A DNA stretch of 64,000 nt from assembly GCA_022575985.1 (NCBI GenBank), contig JAKSXM010000231.1, positions 23,040,501-23,104,500 of the forward strand. The letters run 5' to 3'. The notes under the pieces are model-generated. The model was not told the origin of the DNA and did not search any database. It saw only the letters and a list, made by a program, of their open reading frames with translations. Positions 1-11,522 of the stretch are shown one piece after another. Numbering within the stretch: the stretch's first letter is position 1; every line of letters begins with the position of its first letter. The position numbers and the translations under genes were made by a program. Source of the DNA: Anagrus nilaparvatae. Taxonomy: Eukaryota; Arthropoda; Insecta; Hymenoptera; Mymaridae.

Positions 1-1045
1 CCCCCTATCACCTATGCTAGTATATATATATAATTACTAGCAGTAGTTGGAGTGTCGCATTTACTTCTGTTTCTGTTGCTGAAATTATTTTTTCACTGCA
101 AGTTTATAATTATGCAAACTGCAAGTTTATAATTATGCAAACACATTCAGATTTTCCAGATCAGCTACCGCCCCCCCTCTTTAAATTCTGTTCTCTTTCT
201 TAATAAAACCATATTTCACTGCAAATTCACAATTATGTAAACAGATTCAAGCTATTCAGAGCAGCGTAGGTGATACACTTAAGCGTCTTAATTTCACAAG
301 GCTTTTGATTTTGAAAATTAATCTATCAATAATACACCTAAAAAAGGTTAACCAAATTCGTTAATTGAAAATAATTCTGAATTTTTAGTGAATAGTAGTA
401 TTTATTATTTTAATTTAAAAAAAACTTAAAACTATCGTAGAAAATTGAATAAAATTTTTAATAACCAAAATGTTAATAATTTATTAATTTATTTTGTTTT
501 ATGAATACTAAAATTTCTTGAATTTGTCACCAGGATTCTTATTTTTACTGCAAATCATCAAAAAAATTAATTTTAAATCTCAAAATGTTTGTACATATAT
601 TAAATATTATCATCCTTGCTTTTCATTAAATGTACGTATAAATTAGTGCCGAATAAAGTAATACTAATTTCGAAAGTAGAATTTTATCATATTTTTCAGA
701 TATTTCACTTTTTAGCCAATTTTTCAAAAAATTTTATTCAAAAAATAGTAATAAATTGAATATCTACAAAATTATTATATTTATGGTAAATACACACTTT
801 TTTAATTAGCTTAAAAAATATTTTAGAAAATTTTAAAGACATCACTGTTTTGAATAAAGTTTTAAGAGAATACATAAGAATTGGTGCTAAATCGAATTCT
901 ACAAAGTGCAAAAGTAAAATTTTTCGATAGTCTCGAGATATTTCAAGTTTTGTTAGAAATTTTTTTTAATTTTTGGGGATTTATTTAATTTTTACGGCAC
1001 TCAACTTGGAAAAATATTTAGAATTAATCCCATTTTTAACATTTT
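1..1045. other. A+T-rich sequence without a gene
   Basis: No reading frame or RNA gene can be supported here. The only structure is a roughly 50-bp unit, beginning ttcactgcaa and continuing through aattatgcaaac to a cagatcagc-like end, present in two to three diverged copies between about 90 and 265. The stretch ends at the 5-bp target site of the BEL/Pao insertion. Confidence 0.6.
90..265. repeat. Diverged short tandem/dispersed duplication
   Basis: The string actgcaagtttataatta occurs at about 94 and again at about 117. A related copy with substitutions starts near 214. Each longer copy continues into an attcag...cag(a)cagc segment. Copies differ by several substitutions, so this is an old duplication of unknown origin. 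Confidence 0.55.
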
Positions 1046-1050
1046 CTCGT

Positions 1051-1990
1051 TGTTAACAAATATTTCTAATTTTCGTTCAAAATATACCCCGATTTTCGAG
1101 AGCACGTATTTTCCTATTGCAAAGAGCAGTAGGGCAAGACGAGTTCTCGTTGAATCGGGAAGATGGCGTCACCGACCGGTAATGCCATAAGAATTATACC
1201 AAATTATAACAATAAAAATAACATGAATTGTATGATTACAATTAATCATAGTATAATTTCTTTATTTCGCGATTCAGGTTAAAAATATTTAATATTCGCG
1301 TCTATTTATTTTATTAAATTTTAAAAAATAATAAATTCGTGTTTTACAAGAATAAGTCCCTAGTATAGTAACTTTATTTTCGGCCAATGAACGCGCGCGT
1401 GGAAAGAGATAGAGAGAGGTGGCGTCCCTTTAGACTTCGGTTGCTCCAAGCGTTCATTCTCTTTTTAGAGGTTGTGCTGTGCGCATATAGTTTTTTGCTG
1501 GTCCACCTAGAGAATATTTTTCCTGAGGAAGCTAGAGCTGTTCATTTTTGGTTTTCAACGTCGTTTAAGTGTGTCTGTGATCTGTGAAGTAGGATTGGAA
1601 ATAGGAAATACCTGGTGAGAATTGTATTTGATATTGTACTTGGCCAAGGGACAACGCACCTGTAGCGTGCAAACAGTGGGCTGATAAGCCGTGACTGGAC
1701 GTGGTCCAGTCAGTGTTTTAAATCCAGGTATCTTTTGAATTATTTGTGTGATTGTGTGTGTGTATGTGTGAAAGTTAATTTTTTTAATATTTCTGTATAC
1801 TGAGCAGCGACAGCAAAACCTCATAAGCCCTGCCCTTTTCAGGGCAGGCACAAATAAATAAAACGTAAAGGACGCGCTGCTCAGACAAACGACTCAAGTC
1901 AAGGTTTTTAAATAAATAAAGTTTGATAAATTAACCTCACTTTTCCTCATCCTTTTTCCTTCCTTTTTTTTTTAATAATATTTAATAACA
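1051..1990 (+). repeat. 5' LTR of BEL/Pao element
   Basis: This 940-bp LTR has TG...CA ends and is the exact partner of 5,892-6,831. An AATAAA signal lies near 1,853. The 66- and 98-codon open frames inside it recur identically in the other LTR simply because the DNA is duplicated; they are not treated as genes. Confidence 0.93.
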
Positions 1991-2012
1991 ATTTGGTGCC
2001 GTAAAACCCGGG
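1991..2012 (+). promoter_or_regulatory. Primer-binding site of BEL/Pao element
   Basis: Immediately after the LTR, ttggtgccgtaaaacccggg contains TGG, complementary to a tRNA CCA end, and resembles the PBS context of BEL/Pao elements. The priming tRNA was not identified. Confidence 0.7.
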
Positions 2013-3378
2013 AAATTATTACCGCTAAAAGAGGCTTGACTTGAGTGTGTGTCTGAGCGGCGTGCCCCCCGCGGCCGTCCCTCGTGATTTTCGTTTTCTT
2101 TCATTTTTAGTCTTTTTTTTTTTTTATATTTTTAGTTTAATATACATATATGTGTGTAGACGTATACACATATATGTGTATGAACTTTAATTTAAAATTT
2201 TGGTACACATGTGTATGTATAGACGTATACATATGTGTGTGTAACCTTTAATTTTAAAAATTTGTTTAAATTTCTGAAAATCGATTACACTAGTTTAAAT
2301 TTTATCTTTAATCATTATTTTTGTCCTTTTTTTAATTCTTTCCATTTCAGCAATACTCTAACTCTTTTCTCGAGCGCACGACGGCGGCAGCGTTCCTCGT
2401 GCTCGTTTATTTATTTGATTTTCAATCTTAATTTAAATTTTAGTTTTAATTTTTTAAATTAATTTAAAATAAATATATATCTATCCATTAAAAATAAAAT
2501 TGATTTAATTTACAAAAATATAAATTAAATTTTTTATTTAAGAAGTTATAAACTACATTCTCCGTCTCTTTCTAATTTTTCCCTTTACAGCTATACCTCG
2601 ATCTCTTTCCAGGCGTGCGTCGCGGCGTCCATCTTACAGACTTTGCTACTAAAACACATAAGTTGCGTTAGTTTGATAATTTCTCATATTTTTCTTTAAA
2701 TAATTATTTAATTTTGATTAGTAATATAAGTTATATTAGTAATATATTTTGATTAGTAATATTTTTTGAGTAAATTTGATAATTTAGATTTTTGGATAAA
2801 TTTAGCTTAATAAAACAACAATTTTTAGATTGAAAATTTTAAATAAATTGAGTTATTAGTATAAGTATTTTTAAATTGTCTTATCATTCTTTATTTTAAC
2901 CTTAAATTAATATTTTTAAAATTTTTTGATAATTAAGGTGGCTCTTGTGTTTTCAAAAAAAAAAAAAAAAAAATTATAATTTTGTTATATTTTTAAAATT
3001 TAAATTGTTATTAGAATTTGATTTAATTTAGTAAAAATTAGGAAGTTGACCCACATAAAAATAATAATAATAATTAAATAATTTTTGTACTTATCTATTT
3101 TAAAATTTAATTTAGAATTACAATTAAAATTAGATCTGGAATTTACTTTAAAACAAAAATTTAGGAAGTTGGCCCTCATAATAAAAATTTTTCTTTATTT
3201 AATTTTAATTAATTTGAATTGACTCCGAAATTTTAAAATAGCCTAAATTAAGGTTGTTCAACGATATTTTTTTCCTTTTATTCATTTTTAATTTAATTTG
3301 ATTATACAATCACAATAAATCAAGGTTTTTTCGACGATTTTCTTACAAATTTTAATTTTTGATCTAATTTAATTAAAA
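2013..3378 (+). other. Long A+T-rich leader of BEL/Pao element
   Basis: About 1.4 kb separates the PBS from the gag start, long for an LTR-element leader. It has two related blocks of tatacacatatatgtg with tagacgtatac at about 2,140-2,190 and 2,200-2,245, an A-tract near 2,956-2,972, and no supported reading frame. It could contain RNA packaging or translation signals, which cannot be recognised from sequence alone. Confidence 0.6.
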
Positions 3379-5088
3379 ATGGCTCGTCGCAAACGTGCTG
3401 GCAGACGTGCAGGTAGAGGCAGGGGTCGTGGTGTGGGGCGTGGTGCTCCTGTTGTTGTGCAACCGCCAGTTGCCCCTGTTGTTCGTGGAGCTCGTGGAGC
3501 GCTACGCGGCGCACCCGGTCGTGGCGGCTTGCAACGGGCACATGAGTTTGATCTTGTACCGAATGCAAGGAATAATAATTATAATTTGAGACGATTGCCA
3601 GTCGTTCCTCGCCCTGATTCTCCTAATAGTTCTATTCCTGAAATTGATGTTTTAATGCCCGCAAATCAAGATTTTAATCGTGGTCGTGGAATGGTTCGCG
3701 GACTCAACCGAGGGCGGGGCGATGCCGCCCAAGGTAGAGGCCGTTATCAACCTCCTCCACGAGAGCACGACGCCGTAGGTGAGGGTCTTGTATTCGATGA
3801 TGTCGAGCCTTTAAATTTAAATCGAGGAGAGGAATTTGATAATAGGGATCTTCAAAACGAGCCTGCTTTAGACAATGTTGATGCCCAGCCTGTCCTTCTT
3901 GACGAAGTCAACTTGCGCAAGCGCAAAGCTGAGCTTGACATTGAGGAAAATCAAGCAAAACTTAGAATCATTGAAGCCGAAAAACGGCAAATCGAATTAC
4001 AATTGGCTACGGCCACAACTACTCGAACAGTTTTCAATGAGGTCCCTCCTTCACTTATTAATAATGATTTGTCCGCTACTATTTCTAGAGCAGTCATTCA
4101 GGCTTTCAATTCTTCAAACCCCACTACTTCTTCTGCTTCTTCTGATAATAACCACGCTCTTTTAAATAGACTAGCTATTGAAAAACGAGACTTAACCTTC
4201 GATGGCGATATTTTTAATTGGTTGCATTTCAAAAACAGCTTTGAACAAACGACCAAAGCTGGGGCATATAGTGATTCGGATAACGCTATTAGACTTCATA
4301 GGTGCCTTAAGGGCAAGGCTCTTCAAGCTGTACAAAGTTTAATGATGACGAGTACTAGTGGTCGCGAGATCATGAAAGCCCTTGAAAGGCAATTCGGTAA
4401 TACTGAGGAAGTCATCCTTAAATTAGTTGCTGCTATTAGGGATTTGCCTAGATTGACTTCTAATAAGATAAATATTGTGCCCTTTGCCGCCACTATCAAA
4501 AATAATGTCGCGGCTATGATTAATCTGGGAAATAGAGGTTATCTTTATAATATTGATCTAATTAGGGAAACAATAAGTAAACTACCCTTAGTAATGATCT
4601 CAAAATATAATGAATATGTAGCAGGTATAGGCGAGAGCCCGACTTTAGAAACTTTAGGTGAATTTTTGGACAGAGAAGCTTCGTTAGCTAGCTTTGCTGG
4701 TACTGTTTCCATGTTTGGTAATACAAATCGTGATTTTAATAAGCCTGATGCAAATCATTCAGACAAACGCCTTGATAATCGTGATAATAATCATAGTTCG
4801 AGCAAACGCGTTTTCTTAGTTGATGAAAGCGGTCCTTCTAATCCTCGAAATTCCTTATGTTATTACTGTTCTGATGAAGAACATTTAATTCGCGATTGCA
4901 AAGACTTTTTAAAATTATCAATTGATGATAGATGGCGTTGGACTAAAACTCCTGATGCGAAACGTTGTTATAGGTGCTTAGGTAAACTTCAATTTGAGCA
5001 CATTAGATTCTGTAAAGCTTCCTCATGCGAGAAAGAAGGATGTGGTCGTCCTCATCATATTTTGTTGCATTCTTCTAAAGAAAAATAA
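3379..5088 (+). CDS. gag: BEL/Pao Gag protein, intact 569 aa
   Basis: This is the structural protein that forms the retrotransposon particle and binds its RNA. Residues 1-130 are rich in Arg-Gly (RGG-like) and Pro, suggesting RNA binding. A charged, probably helical stretch covers about 180-215. Residues about 270-440 match the BEL/Pao gag core (DUF1759-type: FDGDIFNWLHFKNSFEQ and KALERQFGN). A C-terminal CCHC knuckle, CYYCSDEEHLIRDC, begins at residue 494, followed by a second Cys/His-rich segment, CYRCLGKLQFEHIRFC. The first ATG after the leader (aaaaATGGCT) is used. The frame is intact while downstream pol is nearly gone, as expected of a non-autonomous element that keeps Gag or was recently copied using proteins from elsewhere. 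Confidence 0.9.
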   Translation: MARRKRAGRRAGRGRGRGVGRGAPVVVQPPVAPVVRGARGALRGAPGRGGLQRAHEFDLVPNARNNNYNLRRLPVVPRPDSPNSSIPEIDVLMPANQDFNRGRGMVRGLNRGRGDAAQGRGRYQPPPREHDAVGEGLVFDDVEPLNLNRGEEFDNRDLQNEPALDNVDAQPVLLDEVNLRKRKAELDIEENQAKLRIIEAEKRQIELQLATATTTRTVFNEVPPSLINNDLSATISRAVIQAFNSSNPTTSSASSDNNHALLNRLAIEKRDLTFDGDIFNWLHFKNSFEQTTKAGAYSDSDNAIRLHRCLKGKALQAVQSLMMTSTSGREIMKALERQFGNTEEVILKLVAAIRDLPRLTSNKINIVPFAATIKNNVAAMINLGNRGYLYNIDLIRETISKLPLVMISKYNEYVAGIGESPTLETLGEFLDREASLASFAGTVSMFGNTNRDFNKPDANHSDKRLDNRDNNHSSSKRVFLVDESGPSNPRNSLCYYCSDEEHLIRDCKDFLKLSIDDRWRWTKTPDAKRCYRCLGKLQFEHIRFCKASSCEKEGCGRPHHILLHSSKEK

Positions 5089-5109
5089 TTAAATGATCCC
5101 TCTTAACTA

Positions 5110-5690
5110 GACCAAAAGATCGTGATATTTTAGTTGCTATTGATAAATTTAGAGACTGGAATCGTGTTGATATTGTAGTGAAAGATTTACTATTAACTAA
5201 AAATCTTTGGTTGTGAAAGGCTCAAACTCCATATTTAGTATGAAATTTAAAGACTAACATTTAATAAATCAGCGATATTCAAAATGAGTAATTTTCCGAA
5301 TGGAAGATTAGTTCACGGTTTCAACACCTTTGCGTAGAATCGTCTGCTTTGGACCTTTTACTGTAGCCATGGTTAGAGGATGGGAAAAACGTTGGGGCGC
5401 TTTGTTTATTTGCCTGATTATGTGAAAGATTTATATTGAAATAGCAGATACTTTATCTGCTGATTCGTGCATTATGGCGATCCAGAGGATGACGGCTGGA
5501 CGTGGTCGACCGTCAGTCTTCTGGTCGGATAATGGCACAAATCTATGTGAAGCTCATGAAGAGCTAAAACAAGTTGTAGGAAATTTAGTTTTTAAAAGGT
5601 TAACTAACTATGGTACTAGTATGGGTTCAAAGTGGCTTTTTGTTTCTCTGGTTATACCCCATACGGGTGGAGTATAGAAATCTTTAAATT
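5110..5690 (+). pseudogene. BEL/Pao integrase remnants
   Basis: Between the gag stop and the 3' LTR, short pieces recall the end of BEL/Pao pol. Near 5,150 a frame reads ILVAIDKFRDWNRV. Near 5,350-5,400 a frame resembles the integrase stretch EKRWGALFICL. The open frame at 5,474-5,677 includes MAIQRMTAGRGRPSVFWSDN followed by GTN, the family motif around the second catalytic Asp, then a final PHTGGV. Protease, reverse transcriptase, RNase H and much of integrase are absent. Frames are shifted and stopped between pieces, so no functional integrase is encoded. Confidence 0.75.
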
Positions 5691-5880
5691 AAAAGCATGA
5701 AATATTTTATTACTGCGACCTTATTAACATAGAACTCTTGTAAATACAGAACATACTATAATTTCTCGACCTAATACCTTCGCATCTCATGAATTAGAAT
5801 GTTCAATTGCCGTAATAATAAGACTAGATCTAGCCTCCGATATATCATAATTAGGTGCTCCAATTTCGAATTCTCGCACC

Positions 5881-5891
5881 GGGTGGAGAAT
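5881..5891 (+). promoter_or_regulatory. Polypurine tract of BEL/Pao element
   Basis: The purine-rich gggtggagaa directly precedes the 3' LTR, the expected site of plus-strand priming. Confidence 0.6.
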
Positions 5892-6831
5892 TGTTAACAA
5901 ATATTTCTAATTTTCGTTCAAAATATACCCCGATTTTCGAGAGCACGTATTTTCCTATTGCAAAGAGCAGTAGGGCAAGACGAGTTCTCGTTGAATCGGG
6001 AAGATGGCGTCACCGACCGGTAATGCCATAAGAATTATACCAAATTATAACAATAAAAATAACATGAATTGTATGATTACAATTAATCATAGTATAATTT
6101 CTTTATTTCGCGATTCAGGTTAAAAATATTTAATATTCGCGTCTATTTATTTTATTAAATTTTAAAAAATAATAAATTCGTGTTTTACAAGAATAAGTCC
6201 CTAGTATAGTAACTTTATTTTCGGCCAATGAACGCGCGCGTGGAAAGAGATAGAGAGAGGTGGCGTCCCTTTAGACTTCGGTTGCTCCAAGCGTTCATTC
6301 TCTTTTTAGAGGTTGTGCTGTGCGCATATAGTTTTTTGCTGGTCCACCTAGAGAATATTTTTCCTGAGGAAGCTAGAGCTGTTCATTTTTGGTTTTCAAC
6401 GTCGTTTAAGTGTGTCTGTGATCTGTGAAGTAGGATTGGAAATAGGAAATACCTGGTGAGAATTGTATTTGATATTGTACTTGGCCAAGGGACAACGCAC
6501 CTGTAGCGTGCAAACAGTGGGCTGATAAGCCGTGACTGGACGTGGTCCAGTCAGTGTTTTAAATCCAGGTATCTTTTGAATTATTTGTGTGATTGTGTGT
6601 GTGTATGTGTGAAAGTTAATTTTTTTAATATTTCTGTATACTGAGCAGCGACAGCAAAACCTCATAAGCCCTGCCCTTTTCAGGGCAGGCACAAATAAAT
6701 AAAACGTAAAGGACGCGCTGCTCAGACAAACGACTCAAGTCAAGGTTTTTAAATAAATAAAGTTTGATAAATTAACCTCACTTTTCCTCATCCTTTTTCC
6801 TTCCTTTTTTTTTTAATAATATTTAATAACA
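5892..6831 (+). repeat. 3' LTR of BEL/Pao element
   Basis: This is a copy of 1,051-1,990 shifted by 4,841 bp with no mismatch seen. It is followed by the target duplication ctcgt at 6,832-6,836. Confidence 0.93.
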
Positions 6832-6836
6832 CTCGT

Positions 6837-8480
6837 ACTTCGATCTAAAATCGTTTAAAGCCCGCCGTGCCACTAAATTGTAAATTTTAAAACACATATA
6901 AATTAATGAAATTAAACCCAGATAAAATTATAAGAATTAGATTATGTGACATTATATTTAAAGATCAGCATCATCATTTCGGGAAACCTACGCGCGAGAA
7001 GTTCACAGAAAAGGCCTCTTACGAAGAAATCGCACTGGTATTTATACCGCCTCTCATGACATATTTAATTAAAGACAAGACAGCAATCACCTATTATTAG
7101 AGGAACTGTTACTAAAGATACTAAATCTTTTTCGATAACCCAATTACTAGAGGCTCTTCTCTCGTCATTCATCTAAGTATAAACCTTTAAAAGCTCTCCC
7201 CAATTGCCTAACAAAGGAAAGAACTTAGAGAAGTCATCCTGAAACATTAAAATATACTAATTGCTTATAGGATTTCTTTATTAGCTACTGCTTCCAACAA
7301 GCACTATTCAAGAGATCTAAGCAACGGCAAATATTATAAGACAATAAGAATTATTTTCTACTATACTAACCTCTATCGTTTTGTTAAAATATGCTTCACT
7401 TTCTTTATTAGATAAAATACCACCAATATTAAAAGATCTATGAATTGAGGTTGAAATTGTATCAGATTTACATTGAAAAGAAAAATGAATTATCAAAATA
7501 CAATTTAAAGAGTATTTCCAGTACATTTTTTGCTAACAAACTCAGCTGAAAACCTAAAAAAAAAGAAAAGATTTTCTTGTAAAATTATTTATACATATAG
7601 GGTGAATAAATACATAAATATTCGACTTTAATAGATATATAATTGTTTGTAAAAAAATTTTTTTTTAATAAGTAAAAGCTTTTTTTATTTAACTCATTTA
7701 CTTGTTTTATTTTTTAATAAGCAATCAAAGTTTTGTTATTTATGTTTATTATTAATTAAAAAATTAGAAAAATTCATTTTAAAATATTACTTCACTTAGT
7801 TCGCAAAATTGTTTATAGAATATATAAACATTAATTAATTTACATATTATCATTAGTGTAAAATTTATTTAAAATGCATAATTTTTTAAAAATATGCATA
7901 ATTTTGAATTATTCACAATAATAGGTGTAGTGATTTTCAGTTTAATAGGCTAAGAAAAAACATTTTTTTCGCTCTTCTTATTTCAGAAATATGTATCTCT
8001 ATTATTCTTTATCATCACCCTTGACCATCTAACTTTAGTTAAAATGTAAGATAATAAGTATGACATAAGTTTAAGGTAGTATGTTACACTATTAAAATCA
8101 GGGTCTCCAGTAATATGAAGTAAAAAATATTAGCATAGTACGAGTATAATTATAATGAGCAGTTATTAAATCATTAATAATAATAGTTTTTTTTTTGCAT
8201 ACGGCAGAGAGGTGAGAATGCGTTACGCACGAACAGAACCCGTATTCTGAACAGTGTCGGACTCCATGGTGGCAAGGCACTCTACAAAGAATGCCTTTCC
8301 CCATGTTTACCGACTAAAGTCACCCCTCATCATAACTTATACAAGTCAGCACGGAACCATTTATCACATTACTTCGGGTTGACTTGAGGCCATGTATCTT
8401 CTTTGATTGAAGATCCTTTCTTTCATAATTTTTTCATCCTGGAGATCCCTTCTTTCTCCCATTTGTCAGCTCGCCATGTC
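6837..8480. other. A+T-rich sequence without a supported gene
   Basis: Open frames here are short, of low complexity, and show no recognisable domain. No terminal repeats or tRNA-like folds were recognised. The part after about 8,300 is richer in G+C and may belong to the 3' side of the neighbouring element. Confidence 0.5.
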
Positions 8481-8487
8481 GTCAACT

Positions 8488-8637
8488 AGATAAATATATT
8501 AATCTATAAATAAATAAATAAATAAATAGATAAATAATCTATAATCTATGAATAAATAAATAAATAAATAAATAAATAAATAGATAAATAATCTATAATC
8601 TATGAATAAATAAATAAATAAATAAATAAATAAATAT
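8488..8637. repeat. AAAT/GATA-type microsatellite with longer-period repetition
   Basis: Runs of (aaat)n are interrupted by tagataaataatctataatctatg, which recurs about every 65 bp, giving a higher-order unit. It lies directly at the 3' end of the minus-strand R1-clade remnant and may have grown from that element's simple-repeat tail. Confidence 0.8.
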
Positions 8638-9001
8638 CCTTGTGCGTCCTCCATTGTACCCTCTTTGATGCCGCGTGCAGAAGCCACCTATAAGCAGCTG
8701 CTCCTACACCCGGCTCCTAGTTAGGATGTCATCAGTAGCTTTTTTTCTCGTACAATTTCTTCCACATAATTTGTCATAGAGGTCCACGAATCCTCGTTTT
8801 CAATCATTTTTCCAACAATATTGTCAGGCGTGACTTCTTTTGTTTCAAGCGCCAACTTTTTGGTCGCCCAGCCATCAGAGTTATCCCCAGATATTTAACG
8901 AACCTTTTTGTCTCTATGACAGTATCCTCGTCGATTCGTATTGGGATGACTGTTTGGATTTGCTTCTTCGTAAGCATTACGATCTCTGTCTTAGCAGCTG
9001 C

Positions 9002-9223
9002 TTAGCTTACATGTTCTTCCATTAATAAATTTATATTCAACATGCAGACGCTCAAACTGTTTTGAGCCTGATTTAAGTTCCTTGCTACGATTACAAAAGC
9101 AATATCATCCGCATATATTATCATGAAGCAGTCATTCGCTAGCTTCAGCCTTAGGATATCATCATAAGAAATGTTCCATAAGTCAGGTCCCAGTACCGAA
9201 CCCTGACCCGCGCCAGCTGTCAC
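9002..9223 (-). pseudogene. Reverse transcriptase fragment (R1-clade remnant)
   Basis: The 73-codon frame contains QGSVLGPDLWN and YADD, RT motifs B and C. The residue pair before QGSVLGP is changed from the usual VP-like form. The homology continues beyond this open frame: downstream DNA to about 8,880 still reads KTEIVMLTKK and RFVKYLGI on the minus strand, the palm-end segment seen as KTEIVLLTRR and SVKYLGV in the second element. The fragment cannot encode a working enzyme. Confidence 0.85.
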
Positions 9224-9956
9224 TTTCCTACTCCTTTTTCCTTGTAGAGTCTTTTACAACAGTACTCGGTCACTTAGGTAGCTTTTCGTTACCCGCTTCA
9301 AATATTTGGGTACTGCAAAGTCAGTTAGTCTTTGCAGGAAGTCTGACGATTTTGCCAAGTTAAATGCATACTTGACGTCAAGGGTAACCAAAAGAGTAAT
9401 TTTACGAGAGTAATGATTACCCGTTTGGGCCCTCGTTTATCGCGTCAACGACCTCATTCACTGCCACTATCGTGGATAGCCCCCGTCTGAGACCGTATTG
9501 CCGAGGAGATAGATACCCTGCTGCTTCTACAGAATTTAAGATTCAAGGTTGCAGCATCTTTTCAAAACTTTTTCCCGCTGTATCTAAAGGTCCTTGTTGT
9601 CGCCAGTAGGTTAGGAGTGTAGGATCACCCATTCCTTTGCTAATAAGTACCAGTATTGCCTTTTTCCATCGTCTGCTAAAGACTCCTGTTCCGATGCATG
9701 TGTTGTACATCCTTTGCATTAATGAGGGACGCTCGTGTGCAGCTCTTTTTATAATCTAAGCTGATATACCGTCTGGGCCGGGAGCTTTCTTGTTTCTAAG
9801 GGAGTCCACGTCAGCGAAGAGTTCTTCTTGCGTAAAGCCCGGGATATCGTCTACATTAATGTCATCCTATTGGTCCATTCTTGTCGGGAATAGGGCATTA
9901 ACGACTGTTTTTGCCTCCTCTTCGTCCTTTAGCGAGCTGGCCGCGAAGCCCCTGAG

Positions 9957-10259
9957 CTACTTCGTAACTATCTTGAAGCCAAGTTGCCAGGGGTCGTTGT
10001 CGACTTCAAGACATAGTTTCTTTTCACAACGAATCTTGCTTGCGTTGATCGCCTGCAATTTCTGGGTTCCACCAGTACACAGGTGGGTTCTTTCCGTTGA
10101 ACCTTTTTCAAGGCATGGATGCATTACAGGATTCTTAAGCTGCGTCATTACTTCGGATACTAATATCTCCGCGTCTTCCTTACTTCCTACTCTGCGGGGT
10201 TTCGCTAGAATTACCCTTTGTTCCATTGATAAAACTTGTATAAATCGTTCTATATTCAT
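9957..10259 (-). pseudogene. Linker between endonuclease and RT (R1-clade remnant)
   Basis: This 100-codon frame ends in NDPWQLGFKIVTK, matching the conserved segment before the RT domain (KDPWGLGYKVVMGKL in the second element near 27,950). The region upstream is basic and variable, as usual for this linker. It is separated from the endonuclease and RT by stops. Confidence 0.7.
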
Positions 10260-10468
10260 ATACCGCTTATATTATTCAGCTTATGGTATTCAGCTTATTG
10301 AGGTTCCAACCTCTTGGTTTTTGCCTATATGCCTCGCCAAGGGGCTGTCCCTCGTGCTGGAGAGACTTTCAAACGAAATATATTAGTGGTCACTCGCTGT
10401 AAAATATTCCATGACGTGCCAGTTATTCACTCTTTTGCTCAGGCCTTCAGATGCGAAAGACACGTCAG

Positions 10469-10753
10469 TTATCGTCTCGTTGTAACCCTTCTGAAGGTAG
10501 GGGTGCTACCCACATTCAAGACAACGAGTCCCAGCCTGGATACCATTTCAAGGGTCGCCACCTCTTTTGAGTCAGTGTAGCGCATGCACCAGACAACAGC
10601 TTTGGCGTTAAAATCACCTGCAACAATTATGTTGCTACCTGCATCTCTCGCAAAGTCTTCTATGCCTTGCAGTTTCGTATAATATTCCTGTGCAGGTCCG
10701 GTCGGCGTAAGGTAGCAGCTCACGTAAGTTATAGTTTTACTTCTAACCCACAC
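10469..10753 (-). pseudogene. AP-type endonuclease fragment (R1-clade remnant)
   Basis: The 95-codon frame reads TYVSCYLTPTGPAQEY and then IIVAGDFNAKAVVW, corresponding to TYISCYLSPND and VILGGDFNARALEW in the better copy. The GDFNA block carries catalytic Asp and Asn residues of this nuclease family. The N-terminal part, including the Glu motif, and the SDH motif are not in this frame. In active elements this enzyme nicks the target DNA for target-primed reverse transcription. Confidence 0.85.
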
Positions 10754-11002
10754 AAAGCACCTGTCTTTTTCTGATGATTCAACTGGAATTTTTTCTGGAT
10801 TAGCGATCCAAATAGCTGCTGTTCCGAGTTCGTCGCCGAACCAGGTAGCTGGATTTGGGTTACCCCCTAGGTATTGCTCGCTGATGATCCAAAGGCCTGC
10901 CTTGATCTCCCTCTGGATTTAATACTTGAGCTGGTTTGCAGTCCAACTTCTGTGTATGTTTCCTTGGGTCGGCTTGATCATTTTGTGATCACTTTTTGGA
11001 AC

Positions 11003-11522
11003 TCAGCGCATTTCCTGGAACCTGGAAAAAAATTGCTTGTTTTCCTTCAATTTGGCAATTTTGCAGAGGAAGCATAGTAGCTTCCCTGTCCATTTGACTA
11101 CCTTGTGGTTTCCTATCCCACATTTAAAGCACAGTTTGCTTCGATCGGGTCCTTTGCAATTAGCTGCTATGTGGCCATACGCTAAACATCTGAAGTATCT
11201 AAGCGGAGTAGCCTGTAGTCTTACCCTACAGATTCCCAAGCCTAACATTCTTTATCAGCTTGAATGCCACCCTATCGTCCAACTCAGTCTTGGCTGATCT
11301 CTGTTCCTGTATAATGGGTTGAGATAGCTTCACCATGATCGGGCAGGTTTCCTTTAGGACGTCTCTCAAGACTGCCTCTACTTCCTCTTTTATAGTAAGG
11401 CAATCAATGACCCGAATTTGAAGAGTTCTACGTGCTGTCAGGCATGTGTCATTCACGCTCTCTCCCATTGTTGCCTTAACTGCCTCAAAGAAGGCTGCTT
11501 GCCCTTCTGCTTTGCCTTTCAT
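11003..11522 (-). pseudogene. Gag C-terminal half with zinc knuckles (R1-clade remnant)
   Basis: Two overlapping frames (11,226-11,522 and 11,003-11,248) make up the gag core and knuckles. The core reads KTELDDRVAFKLIKN. Knuckle 1 is YFRCLAYGHIAANC, with its first Cys changed to Tyr. Knuckle 2 is CFKCGIGNHKVVKW, with its last Cys changed to Trp. A third Cys pair (LLCFLCK) follows. Loss of two zinc ligands and a frame change show that it is not functional. Confidence 0.8.

Larger units (their letters stand above)
1046..6836 (+). mobile_element. Complete BEL/Pao LTR retrotransposon insertion, gag-only
   Basis: Two 940-bp direct repeats (1,051-1,990 and 5,892-6,831) start TGTT and end AACA. They are flanked by a 5-bp target duplication, ctcgt, at 1,046-1,050 and 6,832-6,836. 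A primer-binding-site-like block (ttggtgccgtaaaacccggg) follows the left LTR and a purine-rich tract (gggtggagaa) precedes the right one. Inside are an A+T-rich leader of about 1.4 kb, an intact 569-residue gag, and only short decayed pieces of integrase. Five-bp duplications, the PBS and the gag family all indicate the BEL/Pao group. The LTRs show no difference at any position compared, so insertion is recent although pol is essentially missing. Confidence 0.92.

Noticed and set aside
1387..1851. Open frames of 66 and 98 codons found twice, in both BEL/Pao LTRs
   Set aside because: They are identical only because the LTRs are duplicated DNA. No domain, and they overlap on opposite strands.
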